Positions 8,945 to 19,546 of a DNA stretch of 64,000 nt are shown piece after piece. Source of the stretch: Serpula lacrymans var. lacrymans S7.9 (lineage: Eukaryota > Basidiomycota > Agaricomycetes > Boletales > Serpulaceae); contig NW_006763292.1 of NCBI RefSeq assembly GCF_000218685.1, positions 1,757,685 through 1,821,684 on the forward strand, read 5' to 3'. The notes beneath the pieces were generated by a model that worked only from the letters and a program-made list of their open reading frames with translations, did not search any database and was not told the DNA's origin. Made by a program: the position numbers and the translations under genes. The stretch's first letter is position 1. Every line of letters begins with the position of its first letter.

Positions 8945-11473
8945 ATGGCAAGGGCTACTCGCTCCACCTTGCAGCACTCACAAAAAGACGACCACAATGG
9001 CCTCCCTCATCCCCATACAAAGCTGTCAAAAAAGCGCAAACGCTCTTCAATATCGGGCATCGACGATCAGCCGGCCCACAAGCAGCTTCGCACTGAAACT
9101 GACATCAAGGAAGAGGGTGCGGAGGATAATGAAACCATGTCTGAAAAAGATAGTCCTCCATCCTTCGAGCACGCTGGCGATGTTCCCATTGACTCGCTCG
9201 TGGCACAGAAAATATTAGATATACTAGAGATGTAAGCATCTCTTGCTCGTCCCACTCTAAATCTGCCTACATTCTACTCGCTTACTCCCACAGGATTGAC
9301 ACCCAAGGTCTGCTCGACCGGGTCTTCCCTCTTCCATCAAACTTTTCAGAACCTTCCACTTCCAAGTCTCAGACCGGATCGTATTCTTTTCGAACACTCC
9401 TCAAGGACTCTTCTCGGCATCCACTGTCTGTCCTTCGTGTAAGTTCTTATCGTTGCTGTAGAGTCCACTGATGGGCTGATCATCATCTAGTCCGCGGTGC
9501 AACATCTGCTTCCCATATCCTACCATCCACGTTCTCGTCCCTTGTCACCAGCTGCTCAGCAGCTTCGTTTTTGTGATTTAGCTCTTTCTCTTCTAGATCA
9601 GGCCTCCGTCCATCCTACATCCTTCCCTCTTGACCTCGAAACCATCCTATCCGACTTTACCGCCGATGCTATCATTGATGACGCCGAGGGCAAATCACAA
9701 GCTAACCCCACCTTGGCAGACAAGTCCTCGCTACCGCCACCCGCTCGGCGGTATGCCTTGATGCAGCGCCTGCCATCAGGCAACTGGTGGTCGTCGCTTA
9801 ATTCAGAGTACGCACCTCTCGATGGTAAAGGTTTGAAAGATCTATCTACTGCACATGCAGAACTGGTCGCCGTTCTCCCATCTCCATCTACAATGACCTA
9901 CAAGTCTGATTCGACTTCGTCAACTTTAACACTGGTAGATACTCCTGTGCCTTCTACACTGGGCTCCTACACGTCGAAAAAACCACCAGGACCCAAAATG
10001 AAGCTGCCTGAGCCACGTCGTATAAGCTGTGGCTCATTTTTGCACTATGGACCGTATGCAAGCTTTGCCCCGACATTTGATCAAGAAGGCGTAGAGATTG
10101 GACGGGCGGCTCTCGGCGAAGTTATATGGAGATGGGAAGGGAGCAAGAAGGCGTGGAACAAGGAAGTAGAAGACATGCCACCCTCCCATGTAGAGGACAC
10201 TGCAATGGAATCTCTCACAGATTCTGCTCAGCCGCTGACTGAACCCAGTGAGGCTGAAGTGTCTGTGGCTAGTGTTCAGAACTTGCCCTCCGACAAGAAC
10301 ACGGATGTGGACGAGTTGGAAGGTCTTCTATCTTCTGATCAGGTTTCCGGAATAAAGGCGGTTCTTGGTAGCCTTGAACTCGAAGATGCAGTACAAGAGC
10401 TACTAGAGAGAAATAGAACCGCTTTACGGCGACTAGGTGAATTGCAGACGCTGCGATTGGCCAAGGCTGGGGATACATCTGCCGAAGTTGAGGAAGACTC
10501 AGAAGAGTGGGACACCGGTACATACACGTGACCTTGGAAACTTTTTTTCTTCTTGACTAACTTGTTCCTCCTTGCAGCTCAGGGCATTCTGGATTCCCTC
10601 GTTTTGCTAGCTTCGTTGCGGCCAAGATCATCTACGAGTGAAGTAGCGCCGCTTGTTCCTTCCGCATCTGCCCTTCGTAAGTTACACCGCACCCTGCCTA
10701 CTGCTGCCATCCAGGGCTGGTATGGCACCCTACCACCTGGTCGAACGTCTGCTTTACGCGACGATTCGACTCTATACATCAAATCCGGTACCACCGCTCC
10801 AGTCACCAGTGCAGCCCCCACTCCCGCTCCAGCGCCTGTCGCAGTAGCACCCCCTACCACAGCTACCCCCGCACAAGCTTATCCCGGATACGCCTATTCC
10901 AACTTCAGCACCCCCTTCCGAGGCGGTTACCAATACAAACCAGGCCAGCCGTCTTACTACCCCAGCGCTTACACCGCCCAAGTACAGGGGCAGAACCAGC
11001 AGGTACCGGCAGGAGCTCCAGGCTACTACCCAAACCAGCAATACAACCCAGCAGCTGGCCAACACTACTCATATTCGTCTTGGTACTACCAGCAGCCTCC
11101 TCCGCCGACCCCACTCACCGCCGCAACGGGCGCAGCGAACTCTGGGCGCGGTACACCCCAGCCAGGAGCCGTCGGTACGCCTAGTACGATGCCAACGAGT
11201 TATGCAGGTTTTTTTAATGCGGCTACACAACCTCCTCCAGCGCAGCAGCGTGCGGTGGCTAATACTGTGGTGACTGCAGCTACTGGGAAGCCTCCTCAAC
11301 AGAACGCGGGAGTGACTTGGGCGGCTAGCGGAAATGCCGGGCAACCGGGATATGTTGCGCCTACGTTGCCACCGCACCTTAGGGGTATATCGCAACCTGG
11401 GTTGTCGGGAACTTACGGTGGATACCAGCATTCATATTACGGGTATCAACCTACACCCTCTACCGCACGTTAA
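8945..11473 (+). CDS. uncharacterised protein with Pro/Tyr/Gln-rich C-terminal tail
   Basis: Four exons (8945-9231, 9294-9438, 9491-10517, 10578-11473) join in frame to a 784-residue protein. The N-terminus is basic (KLSKKRKRSS) and acidic by turns and could carry a nuclear signal. A structured middle runs from LDILEMIDTQGLLDRVF through HPLSVLRSAVQHLLPISYH, GSFLHYGPYASFAPTFD and GILDSLVLLASLRPR to AAIQGWYGTLPPGR. The last 220 residues are low-complexity and rich in Pro, Tyr, Gln, Ala and Gly, with many YY and QPxxY motifs. The layout suggests a nuclear chromatin or transcription co-factor with a prion-like tail, but no named domain is recognised. The ATG at 8945 is preferred over the in-frame 8684 one because the latter would overlap the mL43 start. 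Confidence 0.75.
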
Positions 11474-11888
11474 CCTCTAGCCATTTCCCCTGATATAACT
11501 GGGTTGTTCTACGCATGAGTTGGTTTCGTATTAAATATACAAGTAGCCGTACAGCTATCGTAATAAAGATTTATGCCAAGACAACTGCAAAAAACTGGTA
11601 AATCAAAAACCAGTAATGTGAACCATGTTCCGGGGAACCAAGATGTATTGATACTGCAACTTCGAATTAGGAGGCCATGATCGTATCTTTCCGTCGGGAT
11701 ACAAGAGAAAATACTAAGAAAACAGTGTTACGAACGAACGCGTGTTATCCGTCGGATACATCTAATTTAACCCATAGCCCATCCCTCAGGTGACCGTAAC
11801 ATTGAAGCATGCGAAATACTGAGAATGGGTGTGACAAGTCCGGAGATGAAGGAGTAATCAAAAGCCTTCTCTCAACAAAATGGAACCA
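11474..11888. other. intergenic, convergent 3' ends
   Basis: This 415-bp stretch is between two convergent stop codons. It holds AT-rich 3' untranslated sequence, including aataaag at about 11560. No gene or repeat is recognised. Confidence 0.4.
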
Positions 11889-13763
11889 TTACCGTCCAGC
11901 AAGACTAGCATGCCGCTGGACTTTAATGGACCGAGGAGAGGTTTGGAGGCGCTGCGGTGTAGAAGGGACCATATCAGCCAGAGGAGTCGGAAGTGGGTCT
12001 ACGCAATACGGTATAGACGACCCGAACACAGACACCGCTTCATCACCCGAAGAATGCGTCGTAATAATATTATGGGGAAGACCAACGGCATTGGGAGTGT
12101 TGATGCGGACGCGCACGACGCTGGATACATCTTCGAAAGGGTGAGCAATGGAAGTCCGTGTGATAGGAACGAATGAAGACCCTGCACGGGTTCTGAACAC
12201 CTCCGCTAACGTCCGTGCGTGAGCAGAGCTGGCCATACTTTGTTGAGTGTGCACGCGGGATCGTGCGCGAGTGCGCTCGAGCTCGTCTTCTTCGTCAGTC
12301 GAGATCTCGTTACCATCAGCATCTAGGCGTGCTGATGAAGGACAATACCTTGTCAAAACGAGCTTTGATTCACCTAGGGAGAAAAAAATGTACGCACCCC
12401 AGCCTCTTCGGCGCCTTATCATTTCCGATTGCCCAGCGCCTCTTAACGTACCGTGTGGTGACATTCGAGCAGCTGCTCGCGTGGAAACTGGCAAACCCTG
12501 CACTTGGTCTTGCTCTTCTCGGGGTCGAGGGAGATGTCGTTGTGCAAGCCCACTGCCATCTGGGTCATTCAATGGGTTCACTTGTCCCCGCTCTTCCCCA
12601 TTCCCATTGAGCCGACTGCGTGTATAATAATTTTCGTATGAAAAATTTCTATCCATCATTGAAGAAGTCTCGGTTGACCGGACAAGTCCTGGTGGATTAG
12701 ATGTATTATCAGGATATGGAAGGCCCGCTATCAGGCGCGAACCGAGAAGTGATCTGCCTCCATGTAGGAGTCGAGCTGTACGTGGCCCAGGGGGAGGAGA
12801 TACAGACGCACTGTTCGCTGGTGGCGGCACACCAATATCTCCCATTGCAAGATACGTATAAAGATCAGGAAAATCAAACTGCGCCTCATTATTTTGAGTG
12901 GCTTCTGTATCAGTAGGGCGCACACTTTCCTCTTGCGAGCGTTCACGAGAGCCGGTCAGGCGCGGCCTCTGGCGCGAAATTTCACTGGTTATATTCTCCA
13001 AATCTCTAGCAATCTCCGACGTCCGACTACGCAAGACCTGCTCGAGCTGTGCAAGAGTCGACGCAACCTGTTCTGAGCGTTCTGGTGGCGTACTAGTAGC
13101 CTGGGATGCGGTCCGGGCAGCCACACGCCTTCCCAGCGTCGTCGCAGCAGAGTCGCCCGTGTTCGTATTCCGGGTCGCTCTATGCGAGCGTGCCATCATC
13201 GACTGCAATGCGTCCCAACTATAGCGGGGGGATACGGTGATGTCTGGTAAGGGAGGAGAGTGTCTTTGATTGGCGCGTGAAGAGCGACTGGGTCGCGCAG
13301 GAGCTTGTACGACGCTGTCCCTCGCCTGGGGGGTGCTGCTCCTAGCCTCGAAGTTCTCCAAGCCCTGCCTAGCAGGGGCGGGGATGATAGACCTCAGTCT
13401 CTGTATGCGCTGGTCGAGGTCAGAATCTGCGCCCAGTTCTCTCGCCGCATTGGTGAGGAGTATCCCAGCATGAGACGGGCCCATGCCGTTGGCTTGGGTG
13501 CCCGCATCCGCAGACTGAGAGTCTGGTTCTGTAGGGATAGGCGGCATGCTTTCGAGGAGAGTGGCAAATATATCTCTGAGCTGTCTGTTCCGTACGAATA
13601 CGACCTCGAGCGCATCGAACAGACGACGGATGGTTTCCTCTTGGGTTTCGGAGCCTTGAGGGAGGAGCAGGCTGGGACTGAGGGGGGTGAGGAATGGGAA
13701 GTCTTCCGTGCTTTGAGGGTCTATATCGTTCGAGTCCCTGGCCCTGTTCAGCTCTGAGCTCAT
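11889..13763 (-). CDS. uncharacterised, mostly disordered Arg/Ser-rich protein
   Basis: An open frame of 624 codons runs from ATG 13763. A 66-nt GT-AG intron (12397-12332) whose length is divisible by three probably interrupts it, leaving 602 residues. An alternative is that the intron is retained without breaking the frame, adding 22 residues (GWGAYIFFSLGESK region). An N-terminal segment is likely helical (ETIRRLFDALEVVFVRNRQL). The rest is rich in Arg, Ser, Thr and Pro. A helix-like stretch VASTLAQLEQVLRSRTSEIA lies near residue 230. No known domain is seen. The C-terminus ends KVQRHASLAGR. Confidence 0.65.
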   Translation of the reverse strand: MSSELNRARDSNDIDPQSTEDFPFLTPLSPSLLLPQGSETQEETIRRLFDALEVVFVRNRQLRDIFATLLESMPPIPTEPDSQSADAGTQANGMGPSHAGILLTNAARELGADSDLDQRIQRLRSIIPAPARQGLENFEARSSTPQARDSVVQAPARPSRSSRANQRHSPPLPDITVSPRYSWDALQSMMARSHRATRNTNTGDSAATTLGRRVAARTASQATSTPPERSEQVASTLAQLEQVLRSRTSEIARDLENITSEISRQRPRLTGSRERSQEESVRPTDTEATQNNEAQFDFPDLYTYLAMGDIGVPPPANSASVSPPPGPRTARLLHGGRSLLGSRLIAGLPYPDNTSNPPGLVRSTETSSMMDRNFSYENYYTRSRLNGNGEERGQVNPLNDPDGSGLAQRHLPRPREEQDQVQGLPVSTRAAARMSPHGTLRGAGQSEMIRRRRGWGAYIFFSLGESKLVLTRYCPSSARLDADGNEISTDEEDELERTRARSRVHTQQSMASSAHARTLAEVFRTRAGSSFVPITRTSIAHPFEDVSSVVRVRINTPNAVGLPHNIITTHSSGDEAVSVFGSSIPYCVDPLPTPLADMVPSTPQRLQTSPRSIKVQRHASLAGR

Positions 13764-14285
13764 GCTACCACTGCCTGTCTAAAGATGCCAAAGGCCACAG
13801 AGGCAGACGCAGACCACAGACCTTTTTGCAATCCGAGTCAGAACAAAAGAGAGAATGCAAGCAAGAAATGGAGAAAAGAGACCTTTGAGAGAATTAGTTC
13901 AAGGGGTGGACAAAGAAACTGGCTATGTACAGAGCTAAAGAACCTGTGGTAGTCTGGCAGCAAACCGAATGATAGCAAAGGCCGATTCGCTTAAACTCTC
14001 ATTCCAATTCGGCCCAATTCGGCATCTCGCTCTACCGCTCCTAGATTTGTGTCTGCAGTACCAAAGGCCTACATCGATACCTGTACATAAACTAGTACTA
14101 CCCCAAATCTATTTTACCGTGGTATGCTTGGTCCTCGACTATCTTTGATAATATGTACAATGTCCAAAGGTTGCCTATTAAATACAGTGATTTTTTGGCC
14201 TGTATGAATCTAGTAAAAGTAATCTGAGAGTTAATGATAGGGTATGAGTGGGAATAAGGATCGACTATGGGGTCCAACCGGGTTA
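13764..14285. other. intergenic stretch
   Basis: This stretch contains the promoter and 5' leader of the disordered-protein gene and the 3' untranslated region of the MFS gene. No further gene, RNA or repeat is recognised. Confidence 0.4.
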
Positions 14286-16569
14286 TTAATCATGGTTATC
14301 GCTATCGTCATGTGCTACGTCCTCTGAACTTGGATCTGGCTTCCGCCGACCTTGCTGAGCAAGTTCATGCGGCCCAGCTGGGTAGTACTGCCGCATAAAC
14401 CTGTTCAACAGTGGATCGGCACCCGTGTAACAAAAGGCAAGCATGACGCAAAGGACAATCAAAGCTGCGGTGACAGAGCATACCGCTGTCCATCCGTGCT
14501 TTGCCTTGTCGTAAATCTTCGGATCAAAAAATGTCAAAAATTGCGCCACGACGATTGTCAATCGAGACTAACCTGTCCTCCAATTATAGGGCCAACTGTG
14601 TATATAAAAAATGAGTATGTCGCAAGTAAAAATCCATCGTCAAACTCACCAGCAGTACCTATACCAAAGGCGAGATTAAAAGCGCCATAAACATGCGCGT
14701 CTGACGTGACCAGCAGTCAATTTCACTAGCTCATCAAATTTGACAAAAAGCACTTACATCCAACTCCTGGAATACTTCGAGAAACTGCTGCCAACTCAGC
14801 CGTGACAGGAGGGACCACACCGGCAACAAAGAAACCTATGTAAAAACAGATGTGAGTAGTTACCTTTGCGTAAAGATGTAATACGCACTTTGTAATGCCA
14901 GTGCAAATATAAAAAGAACTAGTGACCGCCGAAGTGTCAACACCACCCACCACGGCAAGGCGAGAAGAAGACATAGGCAGGTTAAATAATGTGAACCTTT
15001 GCGGTCAGTGTAATAGCCAGCTAAAGGTGACGCTGATAAAATTCAGCGAATTAATAAACGCCCAAAACAAACACAAATCATCATCAACTGACATACGAGG
15101 GCTGGAACAACCGCAGCCAGGTACACCAGTCCAACCTTGTAAGAGTCAAAGCCCCAAATAGCTTGCAAATGGAGAGGAAGCGAAGGTTCTTGACTACTAT
15201 TCACAATTCTGACAGATACGCATCAGTAACGCTGTGCATCTGACAACGTTGATGAACAATACCCATAAACCAGGGCCATGCCAAGAGCAGCCAACGCCCT
15301 CGGAGATTGCGACAGTCTTGCGATCACAGTAAGCATAGGGAGTGGTTTGTGACCAGATGCGGGAATGCTTGGTCGTACTTGTCCTGTTGTGTTCAGTTCT
15401 ACTTCAGAAGGCGTCTTGGGCGAAAGACCGTCGACATCGGAGTCAAAGTCAGATGGCTGAGAAGGAGATGTTTCCTGAGTCGCGTCTCTTAACTGCGGAC
15501 CATGTGGATCTTCTTCATTCGGAAGCGGGTCGGCTGCAGGATCCACACCCCAGACCATAGCTTCTTTTCTTTCGATTATGAGAAGTCGACCAATAAGGTC
15601 TACCGCTGTGCAAATTTCACCAAAGATGAACGGTGCACGAAAACCCCAACGACTGTATAGGATACCACCAGCTGGCGAACCAACCAATAGTCTGAATGAG
15701 GCCACAACAGTAAGAATAAGTGACCTGCAACCAAAGACCAGTCAAGAACGCAACCTACCCGACAGATAGACCCATGATTGCAATACCCAATTGCCCTATA
15801 TACAATCGTTAGGGAAGGAAGAATAATACTCTGGAGTACATACTGCCTATAAAACGTTCTGGGGTAGTTTCGCACCTAATTCGGCTGTGAGTTTTCTATA
15901 TAAGTACAGTCACAGGAGCCGACTTACAGCAAAGCTAGACCCACGATCCAAACCATGGAAGAACTGATTCCTTGTACTATACGAGCGAGGCACATCACCC
16001 AGTACGAGGGAGCTTCCATTAACATAACCTGAGCGCCGAGTAATGTGATTAGACCGATGATGAGGGGGATTCTCCTTGCAGAATAATGTTCAGAGTATAT
16101 GGCGATTGGAATTGTTGCTGTGGATGAAAGCTAAACGCGAGTTGGTCTAGAGAGGGATGGTAAGGGCTTACATATGACAAGTCCTCCTGACTGTCCAGAA
16201 AAAATTGGTAAAATTTTGAAAAAATGAGGAGACTACATACATAGGCGCACAGCAGCCATCCAGTCAGTGCTGACACTTGGTGGTAGCCCAGATGTTCCAG
16301 CTGGAATGGTAAAACGGGAATGATGATGGAATATACGAGCAAGTCGGTTGTAATGCCTGAATGGCGGAATGAGAATGGGAAGCACCTGGCAATCTACGAT
16401 ACTCACCAAAACCTACGACTGATTAACGAATGATGGATATTAATAAAATACAAACAAATGATGGTACAGGAAAGAACATACCCACTGTTGCAAACCAAAC
16501 AGACGACCTCCATTTCAGACCCCAGGGCTTGGATGGTGGGGAGCGAGAGCTCCAAGAGAGAAGGCCCAT
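14286..16569 (-). CDS. MFS transporter (DHA1-like, 12 membrane helices)
   Basis: A multi-exon major facilitator superfamily transporter. Exon 1 (16569-16482) begins MGLLSWSSRSPPSKPWGLKW. A 12-nt exon and then VYSIIIPVLPFQLEHLGYH give the first membrane helix. Next come the loop-2 region (IYSEHYSARRIPLI), RIVQGISSSMVWIVG (motif B-like), SPAGGILYSRWGFRAPF (motif C-like), and a long acidic cytoplasmic loop of about 80 residues (PLPNEEDPHGPQL...). The C-terminal half has PLAGYYTDRKGSHYL and VGPIIGGQIYDKAKHGW. The C-terminus is hydrophilic and ends DDSDNHD. It is most like fungal proton antiporters of the DHA1 type; the substrate is unknown. Exon borders in the middle were only roughly traced. Confidence 0.85.
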
Positions 16570-17018
16570 TGTTGAATGCAGAGAAGTGAAATCTGCAAAG
16601 AAAAGGTGGGCGGGGTTGAGAAAGCGAGGATGGCCGGTTCGTCTTTTAGTACATGCTCAAAAGTACACGGGTCATTCGATTCTGGTTCTTATGCAATGCC
16701 CAATTCGGATGCTTATGTAAACATGCACACAGTCATCCTCGAGAGTAACGCCCAGGTTATTTTTGTGTCCGCCCGGCATGAATATTAGGCTGATTGCAAT
16801 TGGGAGTATAGTGCTGTAGCGTAAATAATTCAGATCACCTCGACAAATACAGCCCTATGATCGCACAGATACCCTTTCAGTGAGACATTTCCAGAAATTC
16901 CAGCCAAAATCCACTTTGCATCGTCTTGTGCTCCTTTCTGTCAGCATCTCGCGAAATCATTTTATAACCGTACCACAGCAAAAAACGCGCAGTTAGCAGC
17001 CGTAGACTCATCATCCTC
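16570..17018. promoter_or_regulatory. divergent promoter region, MFS transporter / FPG1
   Basis: It is 449 bp between the two start codons of divergently transcribed genes. A TATA box is not obvious. No regulatory motif can be assigned with confidence. Confidence 0.4.
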
Positions 17019-18705
17019 ATGCCTGAGTTACCAGGTATAGTTAATCGCCATCGCTTCCAGCATCGCCACCACTCTGACCAGGAATTTCTCCAGAGGTAGA
17101 GAGAGCAGCCTCGCTCGTCAGGTCCGTTGCAAAGGGAAAACTGATAGACCGCGTTGAAACCGTGGAAGACCCACTCGTATTCTCAGGTATATCCCATGAG
17201 GACTTTGTGAGAACATCTTCCTGGTTTCGTCGCAGTACGAAAAATAGTCTACGCTGACCTGATTGGGTACTTCATTTACATGCACAGGCGAGGGAACTAA
17301 CTGGACGCACAGTCAAACACGCAGCACGATATGGTACCGTGACATGTCTGCCTCGAGTTATCACAGAACTTACGACATGAGGGTGTCCAGGGAAACTGTT
17401 CTTTTTGGAATTAGATGGAGCAGGAAGAATGCCCGTATTTCACTTTGGCATGACTGGTATGCTGCAGGCATGTGGAAACACACCACCCTCGTCTCATATT
17501 ATGGCTAATTTCATCAAATATGGCTATAGGTTAAAGGCCAGCCGTGTCTGCATTATGGAAAAAGCGAAGTTTGGCCCCCCCGCTTCATGAAGGTCATCTC
17601 ATCCCATCTCTGTGGCACGAACGTTCTGATCTGTAACAAAAGTCGCAGTTCGTGCTGTACCTTCGTGATGGTGATGACCATGATGGATCAAATCCCGCCA
17701 TCACGCAATTAGCATTTTCCGATGCACGGCGTCTCGGGCGCATACGCCTTTCTACGTCCCCTCTCACTGAGCCACCAATCGTAGATCTTGGATTTGACCC
17801 TATTTTGTCCATGCCCTCTTTGTCCGTTTTCAACGCTTTAGTCCAGAAACGCACCTGCCCTATAAAGGCTCTTTTGTTAGATCAGTCATTCAGCGCCGGC
17901 GTCGGTAACTACTTGGCAGGTGTGTTTCCGTTATCTCACAATGAAACTCGTAACAATATATATAATTTCCACTCACAGATGAAATCCTGTACCATGCAAG
18001 AGTCCATCCCGAGCAGCGCTGCCGCTCTCTGTCTGACGACCAGACGGCTGCTCTCCATCACCAGATAGCTGATGTCTGTCGCATAGCTGTCGAAGCTAAT
18101 GCTGATGACTCCAAGTACCCTGCCCACTGGCTATTCAAGCACCGATGGGTGAGAATTGTGTTTTCCCAGCTCAAAGGTTTCATCGTCTGAATACGTGCAC
18201 GACGCAGGGAAAGGGCAAGAAAGCGGAACACACAATGAAGCTAGTTCGTACCGCGACTTCCAGAAAGTCGGAATATACTGACGCCAAATATAGCCCTCAG
18301 GAGCGCCTGCAACGATCAGATGGATTACGGTTGGAGGCCGCACCTCGGCTTATGTATCCGAACTTCAACAACTTTCTTCGGCAAAAACTCAGAAACTCGA
18401 CGCAAAAGAAGTATATGCCAGTGGCGCGATAGTTTCTAATGTTATCATACTGACAATCTTTCTATAGGATGATAGCGATTTGACCCCACTGTCTTCGGAA
18501 GCAGAATCTTCGGGAGATAAAGTTCACAATCACGAGGCAAGTCCTTTGCCCCGTTCCCTTTTTAGATCAGTACATTAAGAAAGCCGTGGGTATCGATCAG
18601 GTTATCTTGAAACCATCTCCACGGAAAAGGAAAAGACTTCGCGGAGAACCACCATCGACGGGGGACGGGGTAAAGCTTCGTCGGTCCAAGAGGACTAAAA
18701 CTTGA
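17019..18705 (+). CDS. FPG1: formamidopyrimidine-DNA glycosylase (Fpg/MutM type)
   Basis: A base-excision repair enzyme removing oxidised purines and ring-opened bases, with AP-lyase activity. Eleven exons: 17019-17034, 17094-17206, 17288-17333, 17382-17467, 17530-17592, 17649-17919, 17979-18148, 18208-18243, 18294-18431, 18468-18540, 18580-18705. The start MPELPEVERAA gives the catalytic N-terminal Pro and Glu after Met removal. Other landmarks are KLFFLELDG, FHFGMTGMLQVKGQ, SEVWPPRFMK, SFSAGVGNYLADEILYHA (helix-two-turn-helix region) and ITVGGRTSAYVSELQ. The last one is the zinc-less finger typical of fungal and plant enzymes. The C-terminal tail is Lys/Arg-rich (SPRKRKRLR) and may direct the protein to the nucleus. 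Intron 4 begins with GC rather than GT. Confidence 0.93.
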
Positions 18706-19546
18706 CCCCTTTCTCTCCCCACACACCCCCGATGCAGATGCAATTTCCCAGAGTGGTATTCATCTTCGAAGTGAAATTTCTGGTGCATAACTATATTATG
18801 ATGGTCAAAATTCGTCGATGTGTCAGCTGTAAACTTTGTTGAATTTACCACGCTCTCCTGAGAATTTGAGAATTGATAGTGTCGTAGGTTACGTGTTGGT
18901 AGTTGCCCAGGCTGAAACTTTTAGCGGTACGTCCTCTGAGGAGCAACAACCGATTTCAATTTTTAGACTCGACCTGACTCCACGGACTTCTGTTCAGAGA
19001 AGGTAACTTTACATTTTCGAGGTAGAAATCCGGTCATATATAATCTTGTGGTTCAAATATTTTAGCTTACTCTCATCATAAACTAAAGCAACCATGTCAA
19101 GGAACAGTATTGCGTGCCATTTTTCTCTAAATTTGCCGCTGTGGGGGAACTCTATTAATCTTTATAAGTAATAGATAAGTTTGCTCTGAGTGATAGGTCA
19201 GAAACATTCCCTTCCATACAGTAAGTGACAGGGTATGTCGCATCATTTCACGCGAGAATTGGCGAGCAATACTTCTCGATCGCTCTTGCCATCGACACCT
19301 CTATTCCATTTTCTTCCAGATTTTAGATCCCCTTTAAACACCAGCACGAGGTCATTTGGCACCTGACCCCCAGGCGCCTAATTGCAGTTCGCTGTTGTGA
19401 GTTTACTTTATCACTTTCTCTGTCAAAAAGGTGCGAACGTCTGTCGGACGCTGTCCAACGATAGTGTGTAACGATGTATATATATGTAACTGGTTATCGC
19501 CTCAATATCGTATCTTGACAAGTTTGACTTTCCACCTTGAACGAGG
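18706..19546. other. intergenic stretch of 841 bp
   Basis: It holds the 3' untranslated region of FPG1 and the promoter of the beta-lactamase-like gene. A TATA-like run (tgtatatatatgta, about 19473-19486) lies about 65 bp before the ATG at 19547. No RNA gene or repeat is recognised. Confidence 0.45.

Noticed and set aside
13305..13757. Plus-strand open frame of 150 codons
   Set aside because: It is antisense to the Arg/Ser-rich gene on the minus strand. Its length is explained by the GC-rich codon usage of that gene.
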